Made by a program: the position numbers and the translations under genes
The notes under the pieces: model-generated
Seen by the model: the letters and a program-made list of their open reading frames with translations, nothing else
Databases searched by the model: none
What the model was told of the DNA's origin: nothing
In this document: piece by piece, positions 24,729 to 34,657 of the stretch
Position numbering within the stretch: the first letter of the stretch is position 1
Layout of the letters: every line of letters begins with the position of its first letter
Source of the DNA: an uncultured Alistipes sp.
GTDB lineage: Bacteria; Bacteroidota; Bacteroidia; Bacteroidales; Rikenellaceae
Assembly: GCA_944323075.1 (NCBI GenBank)
Contig: CALURC010000005.1
Span: 124,001-188,000 of the forward strand
Direction of reading: 5' to 3'
DNA length: 64,000 nt

Positions 24729-25337
24729 ATGGCTAGAGTAAAAGTAAAAAAACAGAGTACATTCATCGACATGACGGCGATGAGTGATGTCACTGTGCTT
24801 TTGCTTACCTTCTTCATGTTGACATCGACTTTTATCCAGAAAGAACCGATTCAGGTGAGTACACCGTCTTCGGTCATGGAGACAAAGATTCCGGAAATCA
24901 ATATCCTCCAAATCTTGGTGGACGATGATGGAAAAGTGTTCATGAGTCTGGATAAACAAGAAGACCGAGTCGCCGTGTTGCAAAAGATGGGCGAAGAGTA
25001 CGGTATATCATTCACGGATGAGGAGATCAACAAGTTTCGTTTGTCTCCATCGTTCGGAGTATCGATCAGTCAGATGAAATCATTCCTTGCTCTTCCTTCC
25101 GAACAGCAGGATGCAGTTCTGAAAGATTACGGAATTCCGATCGACAGTACGGATAACCAGCTGAAAGCTTGGGTTAAGAATGCTCGTTCACAGAACAAAG
25201 AGCTGTGTATAGCAATCAAGGCCGATCAGAAAACTCCGTTCCCTATAATCAATACGATCATGACGTCGCTTCAGGATATTCGTGAAAACCGTTATAACCT
25301 GATTACGACCTTGAAAGTGGTAAGTGATAATAATTAA
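24729..25337 (+). CDS. exbD: ExbD/TolR-type subunit (first copy)
   Basis: 202 residues: a short cytoplasmic N-terminus, one membrane span (about 21-41) holding the conserved acidic residue in DMTAMSDVTVLLLTFFML, and a periplasmic domain. The Asp is the proton-binding residue of the family. The periplasmic part (about 45-202) is longer than the E. coli ExbD domain (141 residues in total). It lies 21 nt before a second exbD, as is usual in Bacteroidota. Confidence 0.92.
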   Translation: MARVKVKKQSTFIDMTAMSDVTVLLLTFFMLTSTFIQKEPIQVSTPSSVMETKIPEINILQILVDDDGKVFMSLDKQEDRVAVLQKMGEEYGISFTDEEINKFRLSPSFGVSISQMKSFLALPSEQQDAVLKDYGIPIDSTDNQLKAWVKNARSQNKELCIAIKADQKTPFPIINTIMTSLQDIRENRYNLITTLKVVSDNN

Positions 25338-25358
25338 TGTCGGCACAATCTAAATAAT

Positions 25359-26024
25359 ATGGCTGAAATTCAAGAAAATAACAGCGGTAAAGACGACGGC
25401 AAAAAAGGCAAACAGAAGAAAATGACCATTCGAGTCGATTTTACCCCGATGGTCGATATGAACATGTTGCTGATTACGTTCTTCATGCTCTGTACGTCGC
25501 TGAGTAAACCTCAGACAATGGAGATCAGTATGCCGTCGAAGGATGCGACAGAGGAAGAACAAACCAAACTGGCTGCATCCCGTGCCGTTACATTGCTGTT
25601 GGGCGAAGACGATAAAGTGTATTACTATTTCGGAGAGCCCAACTATGCAGACTATACTTCGCTGAAAGAGACCACCTATGAACCTGACGGTTTGCGTGCG
25701 ATTCTCTTGGCGCGGAATAGCAATGTTGTGGCACAAGTAAGAGAACTCAAACAAAAGCTGCAAAACCATGAAATTACAGAAGAGGAGTTTAAAGCTCAGT
25801 CAACCGAAATTAAAAAGGATGACAGTGCTCCGGTAGTTTCGATTAAAGGTACAGACGCAGCAAGCTACAAGAATCTGGTTGACGCATTGGATGAAATGCA
25901 GATTTGCGACATCAGCCGTTATGCCATCGTTCCTTTATCAGAAGGCGATTCATGGTTGATCGAGAATCTTAAATCTGGCGGAGATCTAGGTAGAAACAGT
26001 GATTTTGGACAACAAACTAATTAA
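25359..26024 (+). CDS. exbD: ExbD/TolR-type subunit (second copy)
   Basis: 221 residues. A Lys/Gly-rich N-terminus (about 1-25) precedes the span with DFTPMVDMNMLLITFFML (about 29-46), including the conserved Asp. The periplasmic domain contains a charged insertion (about 125-150). It is clearly a paralogue of the preceding gene; two different ExbD subunits probably form a hetero-dimer inside the ExbB ring. It is 21 nt from both neighbours. Confidence 0.92.
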   Translation: MAEIQENNSGKDDGKKGKQKKMTIRVDFTPMVDMNMLLITFFMLCTSLSKPQTMEISMPSKDATEEEQTKLAASRAVTLLLGEDDKVYYYFGEPNYADYTSLKETTYEPDGLRAILLARNSNVVAQVRELKQKLQNHEITEEEFKAQSTEIKKDDSAPVVSIKGTDAASYKNLVDALDEMQICDISRYAIVPLSEGDSWLIENLKSGGDLGRNSDFGQQTN

Positions 26025-26045
26025 TGCACATTAAATCGAAAAACA

Positions 26046-26873
26046 ATGAGTGACTTTGATTTGAATTCGAAACAGTGGTGCGAATTAGTTTTTGATGGAA
26101 AGAATCATGACTTCGGTGCATATAGAATGCGCGAGTCGTCTACTTCCCGTCATAACAAGGCAATGATTATCGTGCTGATTGCAGTGATTCTCATCTTAAC
26201 ATTGCCTAAGTTGATTAGCTATGTCGTACCTGAAAAGGAGGTGAAAATTGAAATGACTCAAACTGTACAGCTTGAGAAACTTCCACCTCCCGAAGTGAAA
26301 AATAACGATGTAATTAAAAAGGCTGAAGCTGCGCCACCTCCTCCATTGAAGAGTACCATCAAATTTACCGCACCGAAGATCGTGAAAGACGAAGAGGTCG
26401 GTGAAGAGGATGTGAAAACTCAGGATGAGTTGCTTTCATCATCAACTGCAATTTCAGTAGCCGATGTCAAAGGTAACGACGATGAGTTCGGTATGGATAT
26501 CGCAGATGTCGGTGAAATTGCACTCGATACTCCGCAAGAAGAGGTCGAAGAAGAGATCTTCATGTCGGCAGAGCAGCCTCCTATGTTCCCCGGTGGAATG
26601 GAAGCTTTGATGAAATATCTGAATGATAACATTATTTATCCAGTGATCGCATTGGAGAATGGTGTCTCTGGTACTGTTGTTTTGAAATTTGTCGTTTCCA
26701 AAACAGGTAAAATTGATGATATTCAAGTGGTGAATTCAGTTGACCGAGCTTTGGATGAAGAGGCAGTACGGGTTGTTTCAAAAATGCCCGATTGGCAACC
26801 TGCTAAACAAAACGGTAATAATGTTGCTGTTTATTTCAACCTACCCGTGCGTTTCGTGATAGGTCAGAAGTAA
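26046..26873 (+). CDS. tonB: TonB energy transducer
   Basis: 275 residues: cytoplasmic N-terminus, one span (about 38-56), a periplasmic linker with proline groups (KLPPPE, APPPPLK) and a very acidic stretch (about 118-178), then the TonB C-terminal domain (about 185-275) with PMFPGGMEALMKYL, YP and SGTVVLKFVVSKTGKI. It transmits the ExbBD-derived force to TonB-dependent (SusC-type) outer-membrane transporters. The linker is Glu/Asp-rich rather than the Pro-Lys-rich type of E. coli. A terminator follows (26893-26930). Confidence 0.93.
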   Translation: MSDFDLNSKQWCELVFDGKNHDFGAYRMRESSTSRHNKAMIIVLIAVILILTLPKLISYVVPEKEVKIEMTQTVQLEKLPPPEVKNNDVIKKAEAAPPPPLKSTIKFTAPKIVKDEEVGEEDVKTQDELLSSSTAISVADVKGNDDEFGMDIADVGEIALDTPQEEVEEEIFMSAEQPPMFPGGMEALMKYLNDNIIYPVIALENGVSGTVVLKFVVSKTGKIDDIQVVNSVDRALDEEAVRVVSKMPDWQPAKQNGNNVAVYFNLPVRFVIGQK

Positions 26874-26892
26874 AATATAAAGATGCGATTTT

Positions 26893-26930
26893 AAGCAGGT
26901 CCTGTTCAAATGACAGGGCCTGCTTTTTTT
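26893..26930 (+). terminator. Intrinsic terminator after tonB
   Basis: AAGCAGG-T-CCTGT (26893-26905) pairs with ACAGG-G-CCTGCTT (26913-26925), one G-T wobble, followed by a T-run to 26930. From here to the -7 box at 27078 I see no gene. Confidence 0.85.
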
Positions 26931-27077
26931 GTATGTATAACCAACAGACGGATAAATTCGGAAGTTTAGGTGATTGGAAATCGTGATAGGCTGGGAGTTG
27001 GCGATTGATGTGTATTGTATTTTGTTCTTCTGTTATAATTTTTTGTCGCTTGTGCTTTCTGTTACAATATTTTCTCG

Positions 27078-27085
27078 TATTTTTG
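27078..27085 (+). promoter_or_regulatory. Putative -7 box of the TonB-C paralogue gene
   Basis: TATTTTTG, about 100 nt upstream of the start codon; no clear -33 box. Confidence 0.4.
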
Positions 27086-27185
27086 TAAAACATGCATCTG
27101 TATGATCTAAAGCTATTTTGAGTAGAGCCGTGCGATCGTGCAATGTGCGTCTGTAACGTAACGATGAAGCTCTGATAATAAGATC

Positions 27186-27695
27186 ATGAAAAAAAATCGA
27201 CGAATAGTATGGCTTAGTTTCGAAGCAGCGTTGGTATTTAGTTGCTTCTCTTGTTACGGCGAACAATTTCGAGGGGAGGGTAGAGCCGACATGGATCTTC
27301 TTCATATGGAAGAACTTCGGTGGACAACTGAGGTAGTCACAGCAGACAGTGTGAAAGACGGGGAGGAGGTGTTTATTACGGCTGAGCAACCACCTGTCTA
27401 TCCGGGAGGTGCAGAAGCGATGATGAAGTATCTTAATGATAGCATCGTCTATCCTGCAAAGGCAAAAGAGAAAGGTATTTCAGGTACGGTCGTGCTGCAA
27501 TTGACAATTGCTCGGACGGGTAAAATTACCGGAATAAGGGTGGTGAACTCAGTGGACAGTACTTTGAATGAAGAAGCAGTTCGTGTGGTGTCAAAAATGC
27601 CGGACTGGCAACCCGCAAAACAAAATGGTAAAAATGTTGCAGTTTATTTTTACGTGCCGGTTCGTTTTGTGTTGGATCCGAAACAATCGGATTAA
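27186..27695 (+). CDS. Exported TonB C-terminal-domain protein, TonB paralogue
   Basis: 169 residues: a hydrophobic signal (about 8-22) with a possible lipobox CFSC, a short linker, and a TonB C-terminal domain (about 62-165). The domain is closely similar to that of the tonB gene 312 nt upstream: both contain KYLNDxIxYP, NEEAVRVVSKMPDWQPAKQN or its DEEAV variant, and VAVYF. It lacks the ordinary transmembrane anchor and the long acidic linker, so it is a cut-down duplicate. It may occupy the TonB site of a receptor, or bind peptidoglycan or another periplasmic partner; function is unknown. Confidence 0.82.
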   Translation: MKKNRRIVWLSFEAALVFSCFSCYGEQFRGEGRADMDLLHMEELRWTTEVVTADSVKDGEEVFITAEQPPVYPGGAEAMMKYLNDSIVYPAKAKEKGISGTVVLQLTIARTGKITGIRVVNSVDSTLNEEAVRVVSKMPDWQPAKQNGKNVAVYFYVPVRFVLDPKQSD

Positions 27696-27709
27696 AATAC
27701 TTTTATGTG

Positions 27710-27741
27710 GCCCTGCTTAAAATATTTAAACAGGGCTTTCG
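27710..27741 (+). terminator. Terminator after the TonB-C paralogue
   Basis: GCCCTG (27710-27715) pairs with CAGGGC (27731-27736), with a further A/T-rich pairing inside; a short T-rich stretch follows. Confidence 0.6.
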
Positions 27742-27788
27742 TTTTTCTATATAGTGATGTAGATACTTAATTCTGTACGAGGAGAGTT

Positions 27789-28025
27789 ATGCAACAGGAT
27801 AAAAAGAACAGAGAACGAAAACGGATGAATACCGTATACTATATTTTCGGGATATTTATGATATTATTTTACGTGGGGATGGCGTATGTTATGATATTTT
27901 CTCCTATTTTTGTGAAATCTATATCGACCCCTATACGTTATGGTATGGGAGTACTCTTTTTTTTATACGGTATTTTTAGAGGGTATCGTCAGGTGAAAGA
28001 TATGAAAAATAATTTTGGAGCTTGA
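27789..28025 (+). CDS. Small two-span membrane protein between TonB-C paralogue and PstS-like gene
   Basis: 78 residues with a basic N-terminus (about 1-13) and two hydrophobic segments (about 16-37 and 46-64) ending in a basic tail. No known family recognised. It starts 93 nt after the TonB-C paralogue and ends 17 nt before the start of the PstS-like gene, so it is probably the first gene of a second unit that includes the PstS-like and TPR genes. An ancillary membrane role is a guess. Confidence 0.6.
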   Translation: MQQDKKNRERKRMNTVYYIFGIFMILFYVGMAYVMIFSPIFVKSISTPIRYGMGVLFFLYGIFRGYRQVKDMKNNFGA

Positions 28026-28042
28026 CGAATAAATTAGACGAC

Positions 28043-28999
28043 ATGAAAACGAATCGATTGTTGAAAAGTGTATATATGATCGTTGTCGTACTGACGTTAT
28101 GTTCGTGTCACGGACGGCAATCTAATGACAAATATACAGATACGGCAACCTCGGGTGTGATTCCGATAAGTGCTGATGAAAGTTTTCGGGATATTATTCA
28201 GCAAGAGATCGATGTTTTTGAGAGCATCTATATTCAGGCTGGTATATGTCCTATATACACAGATGAGGTGGATGCGATTGATTTGCTGTTGAAAGATAGT
28301 GTGCGTTTGGCTATAACGTCGCGTAAATTGACGGAACAGGAGAACAAGTACCTTGAATCTAAAAAGTTTTTCCCAAAAGAGATAAAAATCGCAACAGACG
28401 GCATTGCGTTGATTGTTAATAAACAGAATCCGGATTCGTTAATCTCTGTGCCTACATTAAAAAAGATTTTGACGGGAGAAATAACTCGTTGGGATCAGGT
28501 GGATTCTCGTTCGCGTTTGGGAGAGTTGATGTTCGTTTTTGATCATACCAATTCCAGTACCGTGCGTTTTGCTGTAGATTCGATCTGTCAGGGCGATTCG
28601 TTGCGTGGTAATTTGAGTGCATTGAAGACAAATGCGGCTGTCATCGATTATGTGGAAAAGACACCTAATGCAATCGGGGTCATAGGAGTCTCATGGGTCG
28701 GTAATAAAAGCGACTCTACGCAGCTCTCATTTTCTGAACGGGTGACGGTTATGTCGGTCTCTAAAGAGGCTGTTGCAACAGCTCAAAACAGCTATAAACC
28801 CTATCAAGCATATATCGCTTTAGGCCAGTACCCATTGGTTCGGGAAATTTATGCGGTGCTGACCGATCCTCGTAGTGGCTTGGCGTCGGGTTTCGCTACA
28901 TTTCTGGCGTCTGACCGCGGACAACGTATAATATTACGTTCGGGAGTTGTGCCGGCGACACAAAATGTACGTATTGTAAATGTAAGAGACACTTGGTAG
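28043..28999 (+). CDS. PstS-like phosphate-binding periplasmic lipoprotein
   Basis: 318 residues from the ATG at 28043; the earlier TTG at 28022 was not used because the ATG gives a normal lipoprotein signal ending in lipobox LCSC (Cys about 22). The rest fits the PBP-like PstS2/PF12849 fold: SADESFRDI near the start, LAITSRKLTEQE, TDGIALIVN, GEITRWDQV, HTNSSTVRF, and YPLVREIYAVLT near the end. No pstA/B/C genes are present. In this TonB/TPR context it may sense or deliver phosphate, or bind another ligand, rather than serve a Pst importer. Confidence 0.85.
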   Translation: MKTNRLLKSVYMIVVVLTLCSCHGRQSNDKYTDTATSGVIPISADESFRDIIQQEIDVFESIYIQAGICPIYTDEVDAIDLLLKDSVRLAITSRKLTEQENKYLESKKFFPKEIKIATDGIALIVNKQNPDSLISVPTLKKILTGEITRWDQVDSRSRLGELMFVFDHTNSSTVRFAVDSICQGDSLRGNLSALKTNAAVIDYVEKTPNAIGVIGVSWVGNKSDSTQLSFSERVTVMSVSKEAVATAQNSYKPYQAYIALGQYPLVREIYAVLTDPRSGLASGFATFLASDRGQRIILRSGVVPATQNVRIVNVRDTW

Positions 29000-29029
29000 A
29001 AAATACATAACTTAACAACTAGTAATATA

Positions 29030-30670
29030 ATGAAAGTAAAATTTGGAATTTTATCTTTGGCGTTGAGTTTCGGCGCGGCGACCCTTTCTGCAGATGATAA
29101 TACGAAAGGGATTGATTTCTATCGGGCAGGAATGCTCGATGAGGCAAAAACAGTCCTCTTGGCGAATTTGCAAAACGAAAAGGTGAACAACAAAGCGGAG
29201 ACCTGCTATTTTTTAGGTGAGGTTTATGCTGATTTGAATATGAAAGATTCTGCGGCTTACTATTATAAGGAAGGTTTGGTCGCAGATCCCGATTTTGTTT
29301 TCAACTCGATCGGGGAATTAAAGCTCGGATTGAAAGAGAATCCGAATCAAGATACAGCATTCGATGGTTTCTTTACAGGAAAGAACAAGAAAAATCCACT
29401 GGTATATATAGCTGTGGCACGCGCATATTTGCCGATATCGGTAGATAAAGCAAAAGAGTACATGGAAAAGGCCCGTCCGTTCGGGACAAAAACTCCCGAT
29501 TTCTTTGTTCTTGAAGGTGATATTCTTGCCGCACAAAAGAAGATTGGAGAGGCTGCAAGTTGTTATGAAATGGCAACAACGATCGATCCCGAGTGTAAAG
29601 AGGCCTATTTCAAATATGCAAAGATTTATACCAAAGTCAATCCTCAATTTGCTATCGACAAATTGAATCAGTTGATCCAACTTGATCCCGATTACACGGT
29701 CGTTTACAGTGAGTTGGCTGACGTATACTATAAAAACGAACGTTTTACGGAAGCTGCTGAAGCATTCTCGAAGTATGTAGATCCCGAGAATTCGAGTTTG
29801 AATGACTTGGCCCGTTATGCGACCATCCTCTATTTGAGTAAAAAGTATGATGAAGTAGAGGGTATCGTAAGCAAAGTGTTGGAACGTGCTCCGCAGAGTA
29901 CTGCACTCCGCCGTTTGAACATGTATATCAATTACGACAAAGGAGACTATAAGACAAGTTATGACTTGGCTCAAGAGTTGATGAATAACAGCGATACATC
30001 ACGTCTGATTTCACGTGATTATTTGTACTATGCTCAGATTTTGGCAAAGAACGATAAGCATGAGGATGCAATTGTTGCTTACAATAAGGTGCTTCAAATG
30101 GATACGTCAAAACAGGAAATACTTCGTGATTTGGCCGAGGAATACAATAATGTAGGGCAATATGATAATGCTATCGCTGCATATAAAAAATTCATCGATA
30201 ACGGTGAGGATGTAAAATTGTCGGACCGTTTGTCTTTGGGTAAAATGTATTATGAAGCAGGAACTTCTTTGCGTACGGCAGCTGGTGCAGGTCCGATGGC
30301 TGAGGCCGATTCAGTTAAGATGATCGATTATTTGAAAGGTGCGGATGGTGAGTTTGCATATATCGTTGAAAAGTTGCCTGAAAACGTTACGGGTATTTTG
30401 TGGAGAGGCCGTGCAAATATAGCAATGGACGATCCTGAGAATCCTGTTGGATTGGCTAAGCCTTATTATGAACAGGCTATTACCATGATGGAAAAAGAGC
30501 CCAGCAAGTATCTTTCTTCTTTGAAAGAAGCCTATCACTATATGGGTGTATATTTTATTAAGAAAGAGGATTATGCGTCTGCAATGACATATTGGCAGAA
30601 ATTGTTGCAGATTGATCCTCAGAATGCCGATGCTCAGCGTTTGACAGAAGCTCTGAAGGAGTATATTTAA
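29030..30670 (+). CDS. Exported TPR-repeat protein
   Basis: 546 residues with a signal peptide (about 1-21, cleavage near LSADD) followed by tetratricopeptide repeats over most of the length. Typical TPR units include EAASCYEMATTIDPECKEAY, AIAAYKKF, and at the end YASAMTYWQKLLQIDPQNADA. Such proteins are scaffolds for complexes; in Bacteroidota a TPR protein often sits with ExbB/ExbD/TonB/PstS-like genes. It is 30 nt downstream of the PstS-like gene and ends the cluster before a strong terminator. Confidence 0.85.
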   Translation: MKVKFGILSLALSFGAATLSADDNTKGIDFYRAGMLDEAKTVLLANLQNEKVNNKAETCYFLGEVYADLNMKDSAAYYYKEGLVADPDFVFNSIGELKLGLKENPNQDTAFDGFFTGKNKKNPLVYIAVARAYLPISVDKAKEYMEKARPFGTKTPDFFVLEGDILAAQKKIGEAASCYEMATTIDPECKEAYFKYAKIYTKVNPQFAIDKLNQLIQLDPDYTVVYSELADVYYKNERFTEAAEAFSKYVDPENSSLNDLARYATILYLSKKYDEVEGIVSKVLERAPQSTALRRLNMYINYDKGDYKTSYDLAQELMNNSDTSRLISRDYLYYAQILAKNDKHEDAIVAYNKVLQMDTSKQEILRDLAEEYNNVGQYDNAIAAYKKFIDNGEDVKLSDRLSLGKMYYEAGTSLRTAAGAGPMAEADSVKMIDYLKGADGEFAYIVEKLPENVTGILWRGRANIAMDDPENPVGLAKPYYEQAITMMEKEPSKYLSSLKEAYHYMGVYFIKKEDYASAMTYWQKLLQIDPQNADAQRLTEALKEYI

Positions 30671-30710
30671 AATTAAAACTATATTCCGTTTGATACGGGA
30701 AAAGGAAAAA

Positions 30711-30741
30711 ACTGGCCGCAAAACAAGCGGCCAGTTTTTTT
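30711..30741 (+). terminator. Intrinsic terminator of the PstS-like/TPR unit
   Basis: ACTGGCCGC (30711-30719) pairs perfectly with GCGGCCAGT (30727-30735), 7-nt loop, T-run to 30741. Confidence 0.9.
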
Positions 30742-30868
30742 GTATTGCTGTATGTTCCTAAAAAGTTTATTCTAAATCAAGAATGCTGAAAGTGAGGAGC
30801 GTTGTTCGTAAAAACGAAAAAAAAAGAATAAAAAAAGAGATATAATTTTTCTCTTGATAAAAATGAGC

Positions 30869-30876
30869 TATTTTTG
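30869..30876 (+). promoter_or_regulatory. Putative -7 box of the nuo operon
   Basis: TATTTTTG, about 83 nt upstream of the nuoA ATG; no convincing -33 box. Confidence 0.4.
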
Positions 30877-30958
30877 TACCGTTTTTTTCAGTAGCCGATA
30901 GCCTGTAAATGTATTTTGTGGCATTTATGAGGTGTTCGGCGTTGTCAAAAGAAGGATT

Positions 30959-31309
30959 ATGAATCTGACGTTGTTATTGGTCGTTATTCTTACGGCCATC
31001 TTTCTTGTGGTCGCAGCACTCGGGCTCGACAAATTGCTTTCGCCGAGATCTTTTAACAAACAAAAGGGCGAACCGTATGAATGCGGTATTCCGACACGGG
31101 GTAAATCATGGATGCAGTTTCGTGTGGGGTACTATCTGTTCGCTATCTTGTTCTTGATTTTTGACGTGGAAGCTATGTTTATGTTTCCGTGGGCGGTAAT
31201 TGTCCGCGAAGTCGGCGTAGCCGGTCTGTTCAATATTCTTTTCTTTATGGTAATCCTCGTACTGGGATTGGCGTACGCATGGAAAAAAGGTGCATTGGAA
31301 TGGAAATAA
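30959..31309 (+). CDS. nuoA: NADH-quinone oxidoreductase subunit A
   Basis: 116 residues from the ATG at 30959, which has an AAGGA-like site just before it; a GTG at 30932 would add nine unlikely residues. Three membrane spans (about 4-24, 58-78, 86-106) and the family motif KGEPYECG in the first loop. NuoA links the membrane arm to the peripheral arm of complex I. It overlaps nuoB by 10 nt. Confidence 0.92.
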   Translation: MNLTLLLVVILTAIFLVVAALGLDKLLSPRSFNKQKGEPYECGIPTRGKSWMQFRVGYYLFAILFLIFDVEAMFMFPWAVIVREVGVAGLFNILFFMVILVLGLAYAWKKGALEWK

Positions 31310-31881
31310 AAGGAGTCAACATCAAATCGATGAAATACGATGCATTCAACGATAATGAATACATCGAACAGCTCAGAGCCGGCGGCGTTAATGTGGTTGT
31401 CGGTAAGTTGGATCAACTGATCAATTGGGGTCGGTCGAATTCGGTTTGGCCCTTGACATTCGCTACCAGTTGTTGTGGTATCGAATTTATGGCGGTGGGT
31501 GCCGCCCGCTATGATTTTGCCCGGTTTGGGTTTGAAGTGACCCGTGCCAGTCCGCGTCAGGCCGACGTGATTGTCGTAGCCGGTACGATCGTGCATAAAA
31601 TGGCACCCGTTCTCAAACGTCTGTACGATCAGATGGCCGAACCAAAATACGTTATCGCGATGGGCGGTTGTGCTATCTCTGGCGGTCCTTTCAAAGGATC
31701 GTATCACGTATTGCAAGGGGTTGACAAGATTATTCCGGTGGATGTGTATGTGCCGGGATGTCCGCCCCGTCCTGAAGCCTTGTTGTACGGCATGATGCAG
31801 CTGCAACGGAAAATTAAAGCAGAACGCTATTTTGGCGTGGTGAACAGAAAAGAAAAGAAAGAATCCGCAGATAATGAATAA
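31300..31881 (+). CDS. nuoB: NADH-quinone oxidoreductase subunit B (N2 cluster subunit)
   Basis: 193 residues starting at the ATG at 31300, inside the end of nuoA; the ATG at 31330 is an alternative. Cysteines for the N2 4Fe-4S cluster are in [16 protein letters not shown] and VPGCPPRP. NuoB passes electrons to quinone with NuoD. It overlaps nuoCD by 8 nt. Confidence 0.93.
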   Translation: MEIKGVNIKSMKYDAFNDNEYIEQLRAGGVNVVVGKLDQLINWGRSNSVWPLTFATSCCGIEFMAVGAARYDFARFGFEVTRASPRQADVIVVAGTIVHKMAPVLKRLYDQMAEPKYVIAMGGCAISGGPFKGSYHVLQGVDKIIPVDVYVPGCPPRPEALLYGMMQLQRKIKAERYFGVVNRKEKKESADNE

Positions 31882-33499
31882 GATTAAAGATAAGTTAGCG
31901 CTTATGGCCCCGTCGGTTGTGTTTGCCGAAGGAGAGCCGTTGACGGTGACCGTTCCTGCCGGAGAGTTTCATGCCGTAGCTAAAAGCTTGCGGGATGATC
32001 CGGAGATGCGGTTCGATTTTCTGGTCTGTATGACCGGGATGGATTGGGGCGAGACCTTAGGTGTAGTTTATCACCTGCGTTCTACATCGTTCGGACATGA
32101 GATCGTTTTGCGCACCGAAACATCGGATCGCGAAAATCCCGAATTGCAGAGTGTCAGCGACCTTTGGGAAGCTGCTCAGTTGAATGAGCGAGAGGTATAC
32201 GATTTTTACGGGATTCGTTTTGTCGGTAATTCCGATATGCGTCGTCTCTATTTGAGAAACGATTGGGTCGGATATCCGTTCCGTAAGGATTATGATGCAT
32301 CGCCGGAGATCAATCCCGTACGGCTGGAGAGTGATGAGTCGCTCGATGTGGTGCCGGGATTACAAGAGGAGAATGGTAAAATCGAAGAGACGGAGAGTGT
32401 CCTCTTCGATGATTCGGAATATGTGGTCAATATAGGCCCTCAGCACCCCGCAACACACGGGGTGCTCCGTTTCAGGGTTTCGCTCGAGGGCGAAATCGTC
32501 AAGAAAGTGGATGTGAATTGTGGATACATCCATCGGGGTATCGAGAAGATGTGCGAAAGTTTGACCTACCCTCAAACTTTAGCCTTGACCGATCGGTTGG
32601 ATTATCTTGCAGCTCATCAGAATCGTCATGCACTCTGTATGTGTATCGAGAAGGCGATGGGCATAGAGGTGCCGGAACGGGCGCTCTACATCCGTACCAT
32701 TATGGATGAGTTGAATCGGTTGTCGTCGCACCTGCTGTTCTGGTCGACACTGTGTATGGACCTCGGAGCACTGACCGCCTTTTTCTACGGATTCCGCGAT
32801 CGTGAAAAGGTGCTCGACATGATGGAGGAGACTACCGGTGGACGTCTGATCCAGAACTACAACGTGATCGGAGGTGTTATGGCCGACATCCATCCCAATT
32901 TGGTCAAGCGAGTTAAGGAATTTATTGCCTATCTTCCCCCGATGCTCGAGGAGTATGATGAGGTGTTCACCGGAAATGTCATAGCACAACAGCGTATGAA
33001 GGGCATAGGTGTGCTGACTAAGGAGGATGCGATATCATATGGGGTTACAGGGCCCTCGGGGCGTGCTTCAGGATGGCATTGTGATGTGCGTAAGTTGAAA
33101 CCTTACGGCGTGTATGATAAAGTCGATTTCAAAGAGATTGTCCGTACGGGCGGTGATACGTTTGACCGTTATCTGGTTCGTGTCGATGAGATCCGTGAGT
33201 CACTTCATATCCTCGAACAACTGATTGATAATGTTCCTGCGGGTGATTATGCCGTGAAGACCAAACCGATTATACGTTTGCCAGAAGGTCAGTTTTTCAG
33301 CAGCGTCGAGGCAAGCCGTGGTGAATTCGGCGTATATATCGAAAGTCGTGGCGATAAATATCCCTATCGTGTGAAATTCCGTTCACCGTGTTTGCCGTTG
33401 GTTTCGGTAGTGGACCATTTGACCCGGGGCTATAAGATTGCCGACTTGATTGCAATCGGCGGTTCACTCGACTATGTTGTTCCCGATGTCGACAGATAA
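31874..33499 (+). CDS. nuoCD: NADH-quinone oxidoreductase subunits C and D (fused)
   Basis: 541 residues. The N-terminal part (about 1-140) is the NuoC/30-kDa domain, including [17 protein letters not shown] and [12 protein letters not shown]; the remainder (about 160-541) is the NuoD/49-kDa domain with [11 protein letters not shown] and [11 protein letters not shown], and ends with the conserved DYVVPDVDR. The two subunits together with NuoB make the quinone-binding site. The NuoC/D fusion is found in many bacteria. It ends 25 nt before nuoH. Confidence 0.95.
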   Translation: MNKIKDKLALMAPSVVFAEGEPLTVTVPAGEFHAVAKSLRDDPEMRFDFLVCMTGMDWGETLGVVYHLRSTSFGHEIVLRTETSDRENPELQSVSDLWEAAQLNEREVYDFYGIRFVGNSDMRRLYLRNDWVGYPFRKDYDASPEINPVRLESDESLDVVPGLQEENGKIEETESVLFDDSEYVVNIGPQHPATHGVLRFRVSLEGEIVKKVDVNCGYIHRGIEKMCESLTYPQTLALTDRLDYLAAHQNRHALCMCIEKAMGIEVPERALYIRTIMDELNRLSSHLLFWSTLCMDLGALTAFFYGFRDREKVLDMMEETTGGRLIQNYNVIGGVMADIHPNLVKRVKEFIAYLPPMLEEYDEVFTGNVIAQQRMKGIGVLTKEDAISYGVTGPSGRASGWHCDVRKLKPYGVYDKVDFKEIVRTGGDTFDRYLVRVDEIRESLHILEQLIDNVPAGDYAVKTKPIIRLPEGQFFSSVEASRGEFGVYIESRGDKYPYRVKFRSPCLPLVSVVDHLTRGYKIADLIAIGGSLDYVVPDVDR

Positions 33500-33524
33500 A
33501 TCATTAAAATAATAGAAAACGATT

Positions 33525-34625
33525 ATGTTATTGAATACCTATACAGACAGTCTGGATTTCAATGCGCTGACCCAATGGATCGATCAAGCACTGAGCAGTG
33601 TGATGCCGGCGTGGGGCGTTGTCCTGACCGAATGCATCCTGATCGGTTTGTGCCTGTTGCTGGGGTATGCACTGATCGCTCTGGCATTGATCTATATCGA
33701 ACGTAAGGTTTGTGCCTTTTTCCAGTGCCGTCTCGGGCCCAACCGTGTCGGTCCCTACGGTACGGTGCAGAGTATCGCCGATATGGTCAAAATGTTGATC
33801 AAGGAGTTGATAACGATTGATCGAGTCGATCGGTTCCTGTTCAATTTGGCTCCTTATATTGTAATTATCTCATCTGTGTTGGCATTTGGATGTCTTCCTT
33901 TTGCCAAAGGTCTTGAGGTGCTCGATTTTAATGTGGGTATATTCTTCCTTATGGCTGTTTCTTCGATCGGTGTTGTCGGTATTTTGTTGGCAGGTTGGTC
34001 GAGTAACAACAAATATTCGTTGATCGGTGCTATGCGAAGCGGTGCCCAGATGATCAGTTATGAACTCTCGATCGGATTGTCACTTATGACGATGGTTGTC
34101 TTGGCTGGAACAATGCAGCTTTCCGAGATTGTGGAACGTCAGGCCGACTGCTGGTTCCTCTTCTCGGGTCACATTCCTGCTGTGATCGCCTTTTTGGTCT
34201 ATTTGGTTGCCGGTACTGCCGAGACCAACCGAGGACCGTTTGACCTCCCCGAAGCCGACTCAGAGTTGACTGCTGGTTATCACACCGAGTATTCGGGTAT
34301 GCACTTCGGATTTTTCTACTTGGCGGAGTATCTGAATCTGTTTATCGTTTCTGCGGTTGCCGCAACGATGTTCCTCGGAGGTTGGATGCCGTTGCACATT
34401 GCCGGTTGGGACGGTTTCAATGCCGTGATGGATTATATCCCTTCGTTGGTGTGGTTCCTGATAAAGGTCGGGGTGATTATTTTTGTCATCATGTGGTTCA
34501 AGTGGACTTTCCCCCGTCTGAGAATCGACCAGCTGTTGAAACTCGAATGGAAATATTTGTTGCCGATTAACTTGCTGAATCTGCTGTTGATGGTGATTAT
34601 CGTCGTAACCGGATTGCATTTTTAA
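33525..34625 (+). CDS. nuoH: NADH-quinone oxidoreductase subunit H
   Basis: 366 residues, a membrane protein with eight predicted spans. It shows the family blocks [28 protein letters not shown] and [19 protein letters not shown]. NuoH forms much of the quinone chamber at the junction with the peripheral arm. Upstream gap 25 nt, downstream gap 32 nt. Confidence 0.95.
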   Translation: MLLNTYTDSLDFNALTQWIDQALSSVMPAWGVVLTECILIGLCLLLGYALIALALIYIERKVCAFFQCRLGPNRVGPYGTVQSIADMVKMLIKELITIDRVDRFLFNLAPYIVIISSVLAFGCLPFAKGLEVLDFNVGIFFLMAVSSIGVVGILLAGWSSNNKYSLIGAMRSGAQMISYELSIGLSLMTMVVLAGTMQLSEIVERQADCWFLFSGHIPAVIAFLVYLVAGTAETNRGPFDLPEADSELTAGYHTEYSGMHFGFFYLAEYLNLFIVSAVAATMFLGGWMPLHIAGWDGFNAVMDYIPSLVWFLIKVGVIIFVIMWFKWTFPRLRIDQLLKLEWKYLLPINLLNLLLMVIIVVTGLHF

Positions 34626-34657
34626 CGGCTGTAAATTATAAAAGGTAAAATCGGAAT

